Under the pieces are notes generated by a model. That model worked only from the letters and a program-made list of their open reading frames with translations. It was not told the DNA's origin and did not search any database. A program made the translations under genes and the position numbers. A DNA stretch of 64,000 nt. Origin: Chelativorans petroleitrophicus (lineage in GTDB: Bacteria; Pseudomonadota; Alphaproteobacteria; Rhizobiales; Rhizobiaceae). Positions 1 through 8,905 of the stretch are shown piece by piece. Position 1 is the stretch's first letter; each line of letters starts with the position of its first letter. The stretch is from the NCBI RefSeq assembly GCF_025398195.1, contig NZ_JAODNV010000014.1:53031-117030 (forward strand), given 5' to 3'.

Positions 1-758
1 AGCGCCTGCACGTCGGGCGGCACGCAGGCCTTCGCCTCGCGCATGGCCGCCCAAAGCTCGAACCACTCGCGCACATCCTCCGCGTCGAAAGCGAGCTGCC
101 CGTCCTCCGTGTAGAGCGCCTTGCCGCGCTGGCGTACATAGTTCTCGAAGAAGGGCTCGAGACCCGAGCCGTCCGCTATGCCGTAGAAATTCCTGCGCTT
201 GCCGGCATTGGTGATTTCCATGCCGATGCGCTGCAGCTCATCGAAGGTGAGGGAGTTGTCGGGAATGTCGATTCCCACCTCATCGAAGGCCGCCTTGTTG
301 ATCATCATGGCGGAGGAGTTGGCCCCGAGGCTGATGCCGTAGAGCGCCCCGTCGACGGAACCGCCGTCAAGCGCGGCCTGGTCGAAGCCAGACAAATTCA
401 GCACATCCGGCACAAACTCGTCGAGCGGGGCCAGCGCATCCCGGCGGGCATATTCGAAGATGTAGCGGTAATCCATCTGGATGATGTCGGGCGCGTTGCG
501 CCCGGCCACCTGCGTGGCGAGCCTGGGCCAGTAATCGTCCCAGCCGACCGTCTCCCCGTCGATCTGCACGCCCGGATTCTGCTCCATATAAAGCTTGGTG
601 ACCTCAAACGTGCGTTCAGCACGAGGCTGGGAGCCCCACCACATGAGCCGCAACCGCGTCTCCTGACCGAAGGCCAGGCGTGGAGCCCCGATCGCCGTAG
701 CCGACAGCGCTGCCGCCCCTCCGGCGAGAATCGTGCGCCTGCTCACTCTCGAAACCAT
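1..758 (-). CDS. ABC transporter sugar-type solute-binding protein (family 1), C-terminus outside window
   Basis: Periplasmic binding protein that would capture a solute, probably a carbohydrate, for an ABC importer. The start ATG (756-758) is followed by MVSRVSRRTILAGGAAALS, a twin-arginine-like signal with a hydrophobic stretch and a likely AFGQ cleavage region. The mature part opens with LRLMWWGSQPRAERTF and continues with family-1 binding protein features (VAGRNAPDIIQMDYRYIFEYA). The reading frame is open to the left edge, so only about 252 residues are visible and the permease genes are not. The neighbouring ThuA and Gfo/Idh genes point to sugar use, but the substrate cannot be told from sequence. 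An inverted repeat at 831-844 lies upstream and may be its operator. Confidence 0.85.
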   Translation of the reverse strand, partial: MVSRVSRRTILAGGAAALSATAIGAPRLAFGQETRLRLMWWGSQPRAERTFEVTKLYMEQNPGVQIDGETVGWDDYWPRLATQVAGRNAPDIIQMDYRYIFEYARRDALAPLDEFVPDVLNLSGFDQAALDGGSVDGALYGISLGANSSAMMINKAAFDEVGIDIPDNSLTFDELQRIGMEITNAGKRRNFYGIADGSGLEPFFENYVRQRGKALYTEDGQLAFDAEDVREWFELWAAMREAKACVPPDVQA

Positions 759-830
759 CGATTTCCTCCCTTAATCGCCGGTCCGGCTTTCGCGGCGGGC
801 CGGTCTGGCTGAGCGATAAATAACCAGATA

Positions 831-844
831 GTTACGAAAGTAAC
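831..844. promoter_or_regulatory. Inverted repeat GTTAC-N4-GTAAC, possible operator
   Basis: The sequence GTTACGAAAGTAAC is a perfect 5-4-5 inverted repeat in an AT-richer patch, 73 bases upstream of the solute-binding protein start and 140 bases upstream of the dehydratase start on the other strand. Position and symmetry suit a repressor site for the divergent pair. The regulator is not in the window. Confidence 0.35.
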
Positions 845-983
845 CGAGAGGATGGAACTGTCAAGGTGGAGCGTTCGGCGCCTGTTAAGGGACTTCCCGC
901 AGGGTGACCGATTTGGCGGGAGGCGCGTTGTCTTATGATTGATTCCTGCTGACTCCTCGTCCGTCACCGGCTACGAAAGCGGC

Positions 984-1940
984 ATGACCTCAGGACCCGT
1001 CCCCACCTACGACGACGTGCTAGCCGCGGAACGACGCATCCGCCCGTATGTCCATCGCACGCCGGTGCTCACGTCGGAGTATTTCGACACGCTGAGCGGT
1101 GCGCGGCTCTTCTTCAAATGCGAGAACCTGCAGAAAACTGGCGCCTTCAAGGCACGCGGCGCCGTCAATGCCGTGTTCTCCCTGCCGGAGGCGCAAGCCG
1201 CGAAAGGTGTGGCAACCCATTCCTCGGGCAATCACGGGCAGGCGCTCTGCTATGCCGCCCGGCGCCGCGGCATTCCGGCCACGGTGGTCATGCCGCACAC
1301 CGCGCCCGCCGCCAAGAAGGCGGCCGTGCGCGCCTATGGCGGCACCATTGTCGAATGTGCCCCATCGATGGACGCGCGTGAGGAGACGCTGAACCGGGAA
1401 CTGGCCAGAACAGGCGCCGACCTCGTGCATCCTTATGCCGACGCGCGTGTCATCGCTGGCCAGGGAACGTGCGCGAAGGAACTGATCGAGGACTGCGGCC
1501 CGCTCGACGCTCTCATCGCCCCGATCGGCGGCGGCGGACTGATTTCCGGCACCTGTCTCACCATCGCCGCGATTGCGCCAGGGGTCTCCGTTTACGGGGC
1601 CGAGCCTGCCAGGGCCGACGACGCGCTGCGTTCGCTGAAGGCAGGCCATATCATCACCGAGAACGCACCCGAGACGATCGCCGACGGGCTGAAGGCATCG
1701 CTCAAGGACCTGACCTGGCATTTCATCTCGCGGCACGTGACGGACATCTTCACCGCGACCGAGGAGGAGATCGTGGAGGCGATGCTGCTCGTGTGGGAAC
1801 GCATGAAGCTCGTCATCGAGCCTTCGAGCGCGGTGACGGTCGCGGCCGTTCTGAAAAACCGTGCCGCTTTCTCCGGCGTGCGCGTCGGCGTGATCCTCTC
1901 CGGTGGCAATGTCGATCTCGACCGGCTGCCCTGGCAGTAG
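984..1940 (+). CDS. PLP-dependent threonine/serine dehydratase-like enzyme
   Basis: Fold-type II PLP enzyme, probably a threonine/serine dehydratase or serine racemase-type lyase. The pyridoxal lysine is in KTGAFKARGA (about residues 50-60), followed by the substrate loop SSGNHGQAL and the glycine-rich phosphate loop PIGGGGLISG. The product of about 318 residues ends with SGGNVDLDRLPW and has no C-terminal ACT domain, so it resembles the short catabolic or racemase-like members rather than allosteric IlvA. ATG 984 is preferred over a TTG at 939 because the family's N-terminus (TYDDVLAAERRIRPYVHRTP) begins just after it. It sits between a sugar transporter gene and ThuA, with no clear metabolic link to either. 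Confidence 0.85.
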   Translation: MTSGPVPTYDDVLAAERRIRPYVHRTPVLTSEYFDTLSGARLFFKCENLQKTGAFKARGAVNAVFSLPEAQAAKGVATHSSGNHGQALCYAARRRGIPATVVMPHTAPAAKKAAVRAYGGTIVECAPSMDAREETLNRELARTGADLVHPYADARVIAGQGTCAKELIEDCGPLDALIAPIGGGGLISGTCLTIAAIAPGVSVYGAEPARADDALRSLKAGHIITENAPETIADGLKASLKDLTWHFISRHVTDIFTATEEEIVEAMLLVWERMKLVIEPSSAVTVAAVLKNRAAFSGVRVGVILSGGNVDLDRLPWQ

Positions 1941-2222
1941 GTCGTCGCGTTTGCTGAAGATCAGAGCGGCGGCGACGCTGTTTGCGGTGCCGGCGGCAGA
2001 ATGCGTATTTTTTGCCGCTCGCTCTTCAAGAAGGGTTGATTGACGGCCGCCCGCCGTTGCTAAGAGGCTTATGGGCGTATATTTTCAGAGCCGTCAGAGG
2101 TTCCAGTCCCAAACCCTCCATACAGTGTCGGTCGGTTGGTGCGTCTGTGCTCGAGCAGGGGCGCTCGAGAAATAGTGGCGGGGAATCCTGAAACGACAAC
2201 CATCAAGACAATAAGGGATGCC

Positions 2223-3008
2223 ATGAGCATCAACGTATTGGTGTGGGGCGAAAATGTGCACGAGCGTGAAAACGAGATCGTGCGCGAAATCTATCCCGAA
2301 GGAATGCATACCGCCATTGCCCGCCAGATAGCCGCAGATGGCGATCTGAAGGTCTCGACCGCCGTTCTGCAGGAGCCGGAACATGGGCTCAGCGAAGAGC
2401 GGCTCGCCGGAACCGACGTGCTCGTGTGGTGGGGGCACAAGGCCCACCGCCAGGTGGATGACGCGATTGTCGAGCGCGTGGCAAAGCGCGTGTGGGAAGG
2501 AATGGGCCTCATCGTGCTCCATTCCGGACATTTCTCGAAGATCTTCAAGCGGCTGATGGGCACGCCCTGCGCGCTGAAGTGGCGCGAGGCAGGCGAGCGC
2601 GAGCGGCTTTGGGTGGTCAATCCGGGCCATCCTATCGCGAGGGGGCTGCCCGCCTTCTTCGAGCTGGAATATGAAGAGATGTATGGAGAGCCCTTCTCCG
2701 TACCGGAGCCGATGGAGACGGTGTTCATCTCCTGGTTCCAGGGCGGCGAGGTCTTCCGCTCCGGTCTCACCTACCGGCGCGGAGCGGGCAACATCTTCTA
2801 TTTCCGTCCCGGCCACGAGACCTATCCGACCTACCACGACGCGACGGTCGGCCAGGTGCTGCGCAACGCCGTGCGCTGGGCGCATAATCCCGCCCCTGCC
2901 TATACGGCGGTTCACGAAGCACCCAACGTGCCGGTGGAAAAGGCTCCGGAAAAGATCGTCGAGCGCGGCCCGAAACTGCACGCTCCCGGCGAGCAGGGCT
3001 ACAGATAG
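2223..3008 (+). CDS. ThuA domain protein (trehalose-utilisation-type)
   Basis: ThuA-fold protein of 261 residues, a class I glutamine-amidotransferase-like domain found in rhizobial sugar utilisation operons and linked to keto-trehalose and related disaccharide metabolism. The N-terminus [14 protein letters not shown] and the later [13 protein letters not shown] and [18 protein letters not shown] segments are typical of the family, as is the C-terminal [18 protein letters not shown] 2223 is preferred over the in-frame upstream start at 2136 because it has an AAGGG ribosome site and matches the family start. The next gene begins 11 bases after the stop, so the two are co-transcribed. Confidence 0.88.
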   Translation: MSINVLVWGENVHERENEIVREIYPEGMHTAIARQIAADGDLKVSTAVLQEPEHGLSEERLAGTDVLVWWGHKAHRQVDDAIVERVAKRVWEGMGLIVLHSGHFSKIFKRLMGTPCALKWREAGERERLWVVNPGHPIARGLPAFFELEYEEMYGEPFSVPEPMETVFISWFQGGEVFRSGLTYRRGAGNIFYFRPGHETYPTYHDATVGQVLRNAVRWAHNPAPAYTAVHEAPNVPVEKAPEKIVERGPKLHAPGEQGYR

Positions 3009-3019
3009 GAACGACCCAC

Positions 3020-4060
3020 ATGCGCCTTCTTATCATCGGCACCGGCAAGATGGCCAATCAGCATGCCAATCGCTTCGCAGCCATTCCCGGTGTCCATCTG
3101 GTAGGAGCCGTCGACACGGATCCCGACCGGCTCAGCCAGTTCTGCGCGCTGCACAAGATCGAGCGCCAGTTTTCCTCAACCGAAGAAGCGCTCGCCTGGG
3201 ACGACTTCGACGCCGTTACGAACGTGACGCCGGACGCCGTCCACTACGCGACGACCATGGCCTGCCTTGCCAAAGGAAAGCATGTGCTATGCGAAAAGCC
3301 GCTTGCCACCAGCTATGCGGAGGCTGCGGAGATGGCCGATGCCGCGGAAAAAGCGGGTGTCGTGGCCATGGTCAATCTGAGCTATCGCAACGTGGCGGAA
3401 ATCCACGCCGCGCGTGACCTCGTTCTTTCCGGCCGGATCGGCGCCGTACGTCACATCGAAGCCTCGTATCTGCAAAGCTGGCTCGTCTCCAAGGCCTGGG
3501 GCGACTGGCGCACGGGGCCGCAGTGGCTGTGGCGGCTTTCCAAGGCGCACGGCTCGAACGGCACGCTGGGCGACATCGGCATTCACATTCTCGACTTCGC
3601 CGCCTATGGCGCGGCGACGGAGATCAGCGATGTGTCGTGCCGGCTCAGAACCTTCCACAAAGCCGAGGGTGATCGTATCGGCGAATATGTGCTTGATGCG
3701 AATGACAGCTTCGCCATGACGGCAAACTTCGCCAATGGCGCGCTCGGCGTCATCCATGCCACCCGCTGGGCGACCGGCCATCTGAACGAGCTGCGCCTGC
3801 GCATCTATGGCGAAAAAGGCGGCGTCGAGGTGCAGCACGACCACCGGGGCTCGCATCTGAAGGTCTGCCTCGACGAGGATGCGGAAACGGCCACCTGGCG
3901 GGAGATGAAGGCGGAGCCCGTCGCAACCAATTACGAGCGTTTCGTCAACGCCGTGCGGCTGAACATCGCGACCGAGCCCAGCTTCCGCCACGCCGCAGGC
4001 CTTCAGCGCATCCTCGATTCCGCGTCGGCGGAAGAAGCGGCGGCGGCCGCGCGGGTCTGA
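3020..4060 (+). CDS. Gfo/Idh/MocA-family NAD(P)-dependent sugar dehydrogenase
   Basis: Oxidoreductase of 346 residues acting on a sugar, sugar acid or inositol-like substrate. The N-terminal Rossmann fold starts with LLIIGTGKMANQHANRFA, and the family signature CEKPLATSYAEA, whose Lys contributes to catalysis, lies at about residues 90-105. The C-terminal alpha/beta domain includes GDIGIHILDFAAYG, with the His usual for the active site. It directly follows ThuA. In rhizobia, ThuA/ThuB pairs combine these same two families for disaccharide oxidation, so a ThuB-like role is plausible but not proven. Confidence 0.87.
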   Translation: MRLLIIGTGKMANQHANRFAAIPGVHLVGAVDTDPDRLSQFCALHKIERQFSSTEEALAWDDFDAVTNVTPDAVHYATTMACLAKGKHVLCEKPLATSYAEAAEMADAAEKAGVVAMVNLSYRNVAEIHAARDLVLSGRIGAVRHIEASYLQSWLVSKAWGDWRTGPQWLWRLSKAHGSNGTLGDIGIHILDFAAYGAATEISDVSCRLRTFHKAEGDRIGEYVLDANDSFAMTANFANGALGVIHATRWATGHLNELRLRIYGEKGGVEVQHDHRGSHLKVCLDEDAETATWREMKAEPVATNYERFVNAVRLNIATEPSFRHAAGLQRILDSASAEEAAAAARV

Positions 4061-4177
4061 CAGGCCGAAGGAAGCTGCACCAAAAATTCCTGACGTTCCG
4101 GCCTCCCGATCATCTTTGCTGAAGGCCGGAACAAGTCGCCGTGATGCTGGTTTGTCCCTGCCATTGGAGGGACGACC

Positions 4178-4504
4178 ATGACACCCGACCGGGAAGAGAA
4201 GATCAGGCAAAGGGCATACGAACTCTGGGAGGCTGAAGGCCGCCCGGACGGCAAGCAGCAGGAGCACTGGGAGCGCGCCGCGCGCGAGATTGAGGCCGAA
4301 GAGGCAGGTGAGTCGGCCAGCAAAGGGTCCGACTCGGACAGCTCCGGCCTGCCGGGCGACCTTCAGGCTGGCGGCACGATGCCCGGTTCAAGCCCTGACA
4401 CTAGCGAAGGCAGCTTCGGGAACGGCGGGAGCGCCGGCCGGCGCGGCGCCGGAAACGCAAAGCGCGCCAAGAGCCCGGCCGGCTCTGACACAGACGAGGA
4501 ATAG
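4178..4504 (+). CDS. DUF2934 domain protein
   Basis: Small, very polar protein of 108 residues. The N-terminal 35 residues (IRQRAYELWEAEGRPDGKQ then HWERAAREIE) match the DUF2934 pattern common in alphaproteobacteria. The rest is a low-complexity Ser/Gly/Asp-rich tail that is probably disordered. The function of the family is unknown. A GGAGGGACGACC ribosome site precedes the ATG. It is convergent with the glucan operon and has no clear partner. Confidence 0.8.
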   Translation: MTPDREEKIRQRAYELWEAEGRPDGKQQEHWERAAREIEAEEAGESASKGSDSDSSGLPGDLQAGGTMPGSSPDTSEGSFGNGGSAGRRGAGNAKRAKSPAGSDTDEE

Positions 4505-4517
4505 GCGCCCGCCGGAG

Positions 4518-7091
4518 CTACGCCGACGTCAGAACGGCGACCGGAAGATCGCGCCACAACGCGGAGAGAGGAATTTTCCCTTCTGCAAACGCTTCCCCGT
4601 TCAGCGTGCGATAGGAAGCGGGCCCGTCAGAGAGCACAAGCATCGTTCGCGAAAAAGCATTCGCGATCCAGGAATGCCTTTCCGGCTCGCAATGTCTGAG
4701 CACCAGACGGGGCACGGCGACGATCAGTTTTTTGTCGCCTGCCGCGCGGCAGAATGCGAGCACATGGGCCGCCTCATCCCCCGTAACGTCAACCGCCTCA
4801 TACCCCCCGCGGTTGAAGAGATCGGGCTCGGCGCGCCGCAGCTGAAGCAGCCGCTCGGTCAGCCAGAGCTTCGGCAGCCCTTCGCGCCAGCGCTCCATCG
4901 CCTGGGCGGGAGAGAGCTCGCGCACGTCCTCAAGAAGGTCTTGGCGCAGGTTGAAGTCCACCGGCCTGCGATTGTCCGGATCGACCATGCTGTAATCCAG
5001 AATCTCGCAACCCTGGTAGATGTCCGGCACGCCGGGAAGCGTTAGCTTGAGTGCCAGTTGCGCCAGGCTGTTGACGATGCCGGCTGGTTCAATCGCCGCG
5101 ATAAGCGCCCGGATTTCGCGCAGGAAACTGCGCCGTTCGGGCGAAAAGACGCCGCGCACATAGGCTTCAACCGCTGCCTCATAGGGCTCGTTCTGGTCCG
5201 TCCAGCTTGTCTGACGTTTGGCCTCGCGCAGCGCCTTGGTCATGAAGGCAACGAGCCGTTCGGCAAGCTCCTGTAGCCCCGCTTCGTCCTGCAATGAAAG
5301 ATCGGCCGGCCAGGCACCCGCCAGAGCCTGATAGAACAGCCATTCGGTGCTCCTGCTTGGTGCAGGCCCCCTTGGCAGATCCTTGCGCAGGTCCCTCGCG
5401 CCTTCGTGCCAGCGCGATACGGCCGCCACCCATTCCTCGGGCATCTCGCTCAGGACGGCAAGCCGGGCGCGCGCATCCTCGCCGCGCTTGGTGTCGTGCG
5501 TGCTGGTGGCCGAGAGGGCGTAAGGCCACGTCTCCGCCCGCCTTTTCATGGCTACGTGGAAAGCGTCAGCGCTGATGCCGAACTCATCGGGCTCGGCACC
5601 CACTTCGTTCAGGGCGATCAGCCGGTTGTAGCGGTAGAAGACCGTGTCCTCGACCGCCTTGGCCATCAGCGGGCCGGTGGTTTGCTGGAAGCGCGTGACG
5701 AACTCGGAACGGCTGCGTGAGCCTGCGGCGGGATCAAGCAGCAGGGATGCAATGAAGGCGATGACGCGGTCGTCCTCTACCTCACGTCCATGCTCAACGC
5801 GGCCGGCTGCGCGCTCGATCAGCGCCCGATCCTCTTCGGACGGGCCGCTTGCATCGATATAGGTGCGATAGACCAGGAGGTTCGCGGCAAGTTCGACAAT
5901 GGCGAGCCGCAGAGCGTCCTTGCCGAAATCGCGTGTGGCTATGTCTTCCACGGCAAGGGAATGGGCAAGGCGCACGAGCGCATCCAGCTCTCCGGCCAGG
6001 TTCACCGTCAGGATACGCCTCTTCGCCGCTAGCACCTGATGATGAAAATCCGGATCGTCGCCGGTGAAGTTGCACCACTCCCTCGTCATCGCCGCACGGC
6101 CCGCCGGCTCCACCTGAAGGGCAGTGATCAGCCGTGCCATTTCGTAGCCGGTGGTTCCGGCACAGGCCCAGCCGCCGCGCAGTTCCTCCCCGGGGCCGAG
6201 AATTTTCTCCACCACCACTTAGTCGAGGCCGGACGCTTCGCGCACAGCAGCAAGATAGGCCTTGGGGTCGGCCAAACCGTCGATGTGGTCGATGCGCAGG
6301 CCGTCCACGATGCCTTCCCGAACGAGTTTCAGCGCAAGGGAGTGCACATCGGCAAAAACGGCGGCGTCTTCCACCCGCACGCCGATGAGGTCTGCAATCT
6401 CGAAGAAACGCCGATAGGTGAGCGCCTCCCGGGCAAGACGCCAATAGGCGAGCCGCCAGATCTGAGCCTCGTGGACCTGATGCAGCAGGTTCTTGTCGGC
6501 GTTGGCAGGCTGAATGGCTTGTTCGAGCGACGTTCTGTCGGATGCGGAACCGCTTTCGCCGACAAGAAAAGCTTCGACAGACGCGGGGGCAAGCGGCAGG
6601 CTGAGGTCGTAGTAGCTGAAGACCGGCTCGCCTGACTGTTCGTCAAGCTTCAGTGCGAACTTGCCCTCCTCCAGAGCCTCGCCATAGGGCTCGCCAAGAA
6701 CGGGCAAGAGCAGTTTTGCCGCTTGCCAATCGATATCGAAGTGGTTCGAGAATGCGCTTGCGCGGCCATGCTTCAGCACATCGCGCCACCATGGGTTGGC
6801 GGTCGAAACGGCCATGTGGTTCGGCACGATGTCAAGCAACAGGCCAAGCTCGTGCCGCCTCAAGGCCTCCGCCAGCCTGGCAAAACCCGCTTCCCCGCCC
6901 AGCGCGGGATCAAGCGCCTGATGGTCGGCCACGTCATAGCCGTGGGTGGAGCCCGGCGCGGCCGTAAACATGGGCGAGGCATAAAGATGGCTCGCGCCCA
7001 GATCGGCAAGATAGGGCACGATTTCCGCGGCCCGCTCAAAGGTCATGCCGTCGCGGAACTGAAGGCGGTAGGTAGCTCGGGGAATGGTCAT
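4518..7091 (-). pseudogene. treY: Maltooligosyl trehalose synthase split by an in-frame TAA
   Basis: TreY isomerises the reducing end of maltodextrin to a trehalose linkage, making maltooligosyl-trehalose for TreZ. The N-terminal part (7091 to 6222, 290 residues) starts MTIPRATYRLQFRDGM and carries the GH13 nucleophile in GLRIDHIDGL. The C-terminal part (6218 to 4518) begins VVVEKILGPGEEL, which holds the acid/base Glu, and contains STHDTKRGED with the third catalytic Asp. Both parts are in one frame and are separated only by TAA at 6221-6219, where an aromatic residue such as Tyr (TAC) is expected. A single G-to-T change on the plus strand at 6219 would create it. Each half alone lacks a catalytic residue. 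A GTG follows the stop immediately, so reinitiation is possible. The start overlaps the malQ stop as ATGA. A sequencing error is the other explanation. Confidence 0.85.
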
Positions 7092-8905
7092 GGCGCGCGC
7101 GACCTTTCCTCCGATATCGCCCCGATTACCGCGCGCAGAATGGGGCAGCTTTCAAGCTCGTCTATCGCGACGGGAAGTCTGCGGCACCAATTCGGATGCT
7201 CATCGACGGTGCCCGGCATGTTGGGCTGATCGATCAGCCCAAGCAGGTCTTCCATCTGGGTGGCGAACAGAAGCGAGGGGGCTCGCGCTACGAGGCGATG
7301 AACTCCGGCTGCGACGGCCTCGTCGAAAGCTTCTCCCGCCTGATGAGCGCCCAGGAGATGGAGCGTTTCGATGACCTGGCGTTTCTCGTCTCTCCGCCGC
7401 GCGCGCTCCTGATCAGCAGTTTCTGTATCGAACAATCCAATCCGTTCCCGGCAGTCGATATCGCTGCCCGTCCACCAGCCGGCCAGAGTGCTTGTGTCGT
7501 GGCTGCCGATGCAGGCGAGTGCGCAGCGCGGCCAATGCTCCGGGCCAATGAAGCCGTTCTCGTCCTGCTCGAAATAGAAGATGCGGTAGCCAAGAAGATT
7601 GGCCTTCTTCATCTGTTCGCGGAATCCTTCGGGCACGACGCCCAGATCCTCGCCGATGATGATGGCTTTCGCCTTCTGGGAAACCTCCGCAAGCACGCGC
7701 AGCATCTGCGGCATCGGATAAAGCACGTAGGCGCCCTCCCCCGCCTTCATCCCGGCCGGGATCCAGAACAGGCGGTAAAGGCTCATGGCGTGATCGATGC
7801 GCAAGGCGCCCGCATGGCGCAAAATGGCTTCGTAGGAACGCCTGATGGGCTGGAAACCGCGCGCGGCGATCTCCGAAGGAGAAACGGGTGCAAGCCCCCA
7901 TTTCTGGCCGGTGGGATTGAACATGTCCGGCGGGGCGCCGATCTCCGCGCCGACGACGGTAAGAGGACGGTCGCCCCAGGTGGCCGCCCCATCCGGGGCG
8001 GTGCCGACCGCAAGGTCGAGATAAAGGCCGATGCGCATGCCCGCATCCCGCAGCCGACGAGCGGCTTTTCCAAGCTGCTCGTCCGCTATCCACTGCAGCC
8101 AGAGCAGAAAGCGCACCTCGTGCCCATTCTGGCGGGCAAAGGCCGCAACGCGATCGCTGTGCGGATCCTGAAATTCTTCAGGCCAGCTGTGCCAGCCCGC
8201 ACCTCGACCGAGGCGGGTCATCTCGAGGCTGATCGCCTCGAAGAGCGCATAGAGGCGGAGAGGTTCGCCGGCCCTTTCGATGAACGCATCGAGCCTGTCG
8301 CGATGCGCCTCCTGCATGCGGGAAAAAATCCGCCGCAGGATAGCGAGCTTGTAGCGGGTCACCGCCTCATAGTTGACGAGCTCGCCCTCAAGATCGGCAA
8401 GCGCCGCTTCATCGCGGTCCTCAGGAGGATCGAAGCCATCCACCTGATCGACCGCGATATAAAGCGGGTTCAGGCATTCCCGGATGCTTGGCGAAAACGG
8501 GCTTCTCCTTTCAGGAGCGGCCAGGAACAAAGCGTGCAGCGGGTTCACGCCAAGAAGATCGACGCCCATGCGCGCGGCCATTTCTCCCAGCCTCGCCAAA
8601 TCCTCGAAATCACCGATTCCGCAGTTCCTGCCGGAGCGGAGCGAATAAAGCTGGCAGGTGATGCCCCAGGCTCGGCCGCGGTCCAGAAAATCAGGAAGAT
8701 AGCAGACAGCCCCTTCAGCGGCGCGCGGTAGCGTGGGCCACTCCCCTGCAGTAGATTCCGCCCCGGCATTGCCATGCGCCCCCAGGATGCGGAGGATGGC
8801 CTGCAACGCCTCGTCCGGCGCGCGGGAAATGCTTCCATCGAGCGCCCGATAGGTGCGGACGATCCCGTGAGTGGCGGCAAGCTGGTCGAGATCACCCGCC
8901 ATCAT
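7088..8905 (-). CDS. malQ: 4-alpha-glucanotransferase (amylomaltase, GH77)
   Basis: MalQ transfers maltodextrin segments between alpha-1,4-glucans and releases glucose, in the cytoplasm. The three GH77 catalytic regions are visible: GALRIDHAMSLYRLFWIPAG (nucleophile Asp), IIIGEDLGVVPEGFREQM (acid/base Glu) and CIGSHDTSTLAGWWTG (Asp). An N-terminal region of about 100 residues precedes RGRAWGITCQLYSLRSGRNC, which begins the barrel. At 605 residues it is of normal size. It overlaps treZ upstream and treY downstream by four bases each, so it is translated as part of the operon and can supply or trim the maltooligosaccharides used by the TreY/TreZ and GlgE branches. Confidence 0.93.
   Translation of the reverse strand: MMAGDLDQLAATHGIVRTYRALDGSISRAPDEALQAILRILGAHGNAGAESTAGEWPTLPRAAEGAVCYLPDFLDRGRAWGITCQLYSLRSGRNCGIGDFEDLARLGEMAARMGVDLLGVNPLHALFLAAPERRSPFSPSIRECLNPLYIAVDQVDGFDPPEDRDEAALADLEGELVNYEAVTRYKLAILRRIFSRMQEAHRDRLDAFIERAGEPLRLYALFEAISLEMTRLGRGAGWHSWPEEFQDPHSDRVAAFARQNGHEVRFLLWLQWIADEQLGKAARRLRDAGMRIGLYLDLAVGTAPDGAATWGDRPLTVVGAEIGAPPDMFNPTGQKWGLAPVSPSEIAARGFQPIRRSYEAILRHAGALRIDHAMSLYRLFWIPAGMKAGEGAYVLYPMPQMLRVLAEVSQKAKAIIIGEDLGVVPEGFREQMKKANLLGYRIFYFEQDENGFIGPEHWPRCALACIGSHDTSTLAGWWTGSDIDCRERIGLFDTETADQERARRRDEKRQVIETLHLLGAHQAGEAFDEAVAAGVHRLVARAPSLLFATQMEDLLGLIDQPNMPGTVDEHPNWCRRLPVAIDELESCPILRAVIGAISEERSRAP

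Noticed and set aside
7196..8731. Plus-strand frame of 511 codons
   Set aside because: Antisense to malQ, which has all three GH77 catalytic motifs.
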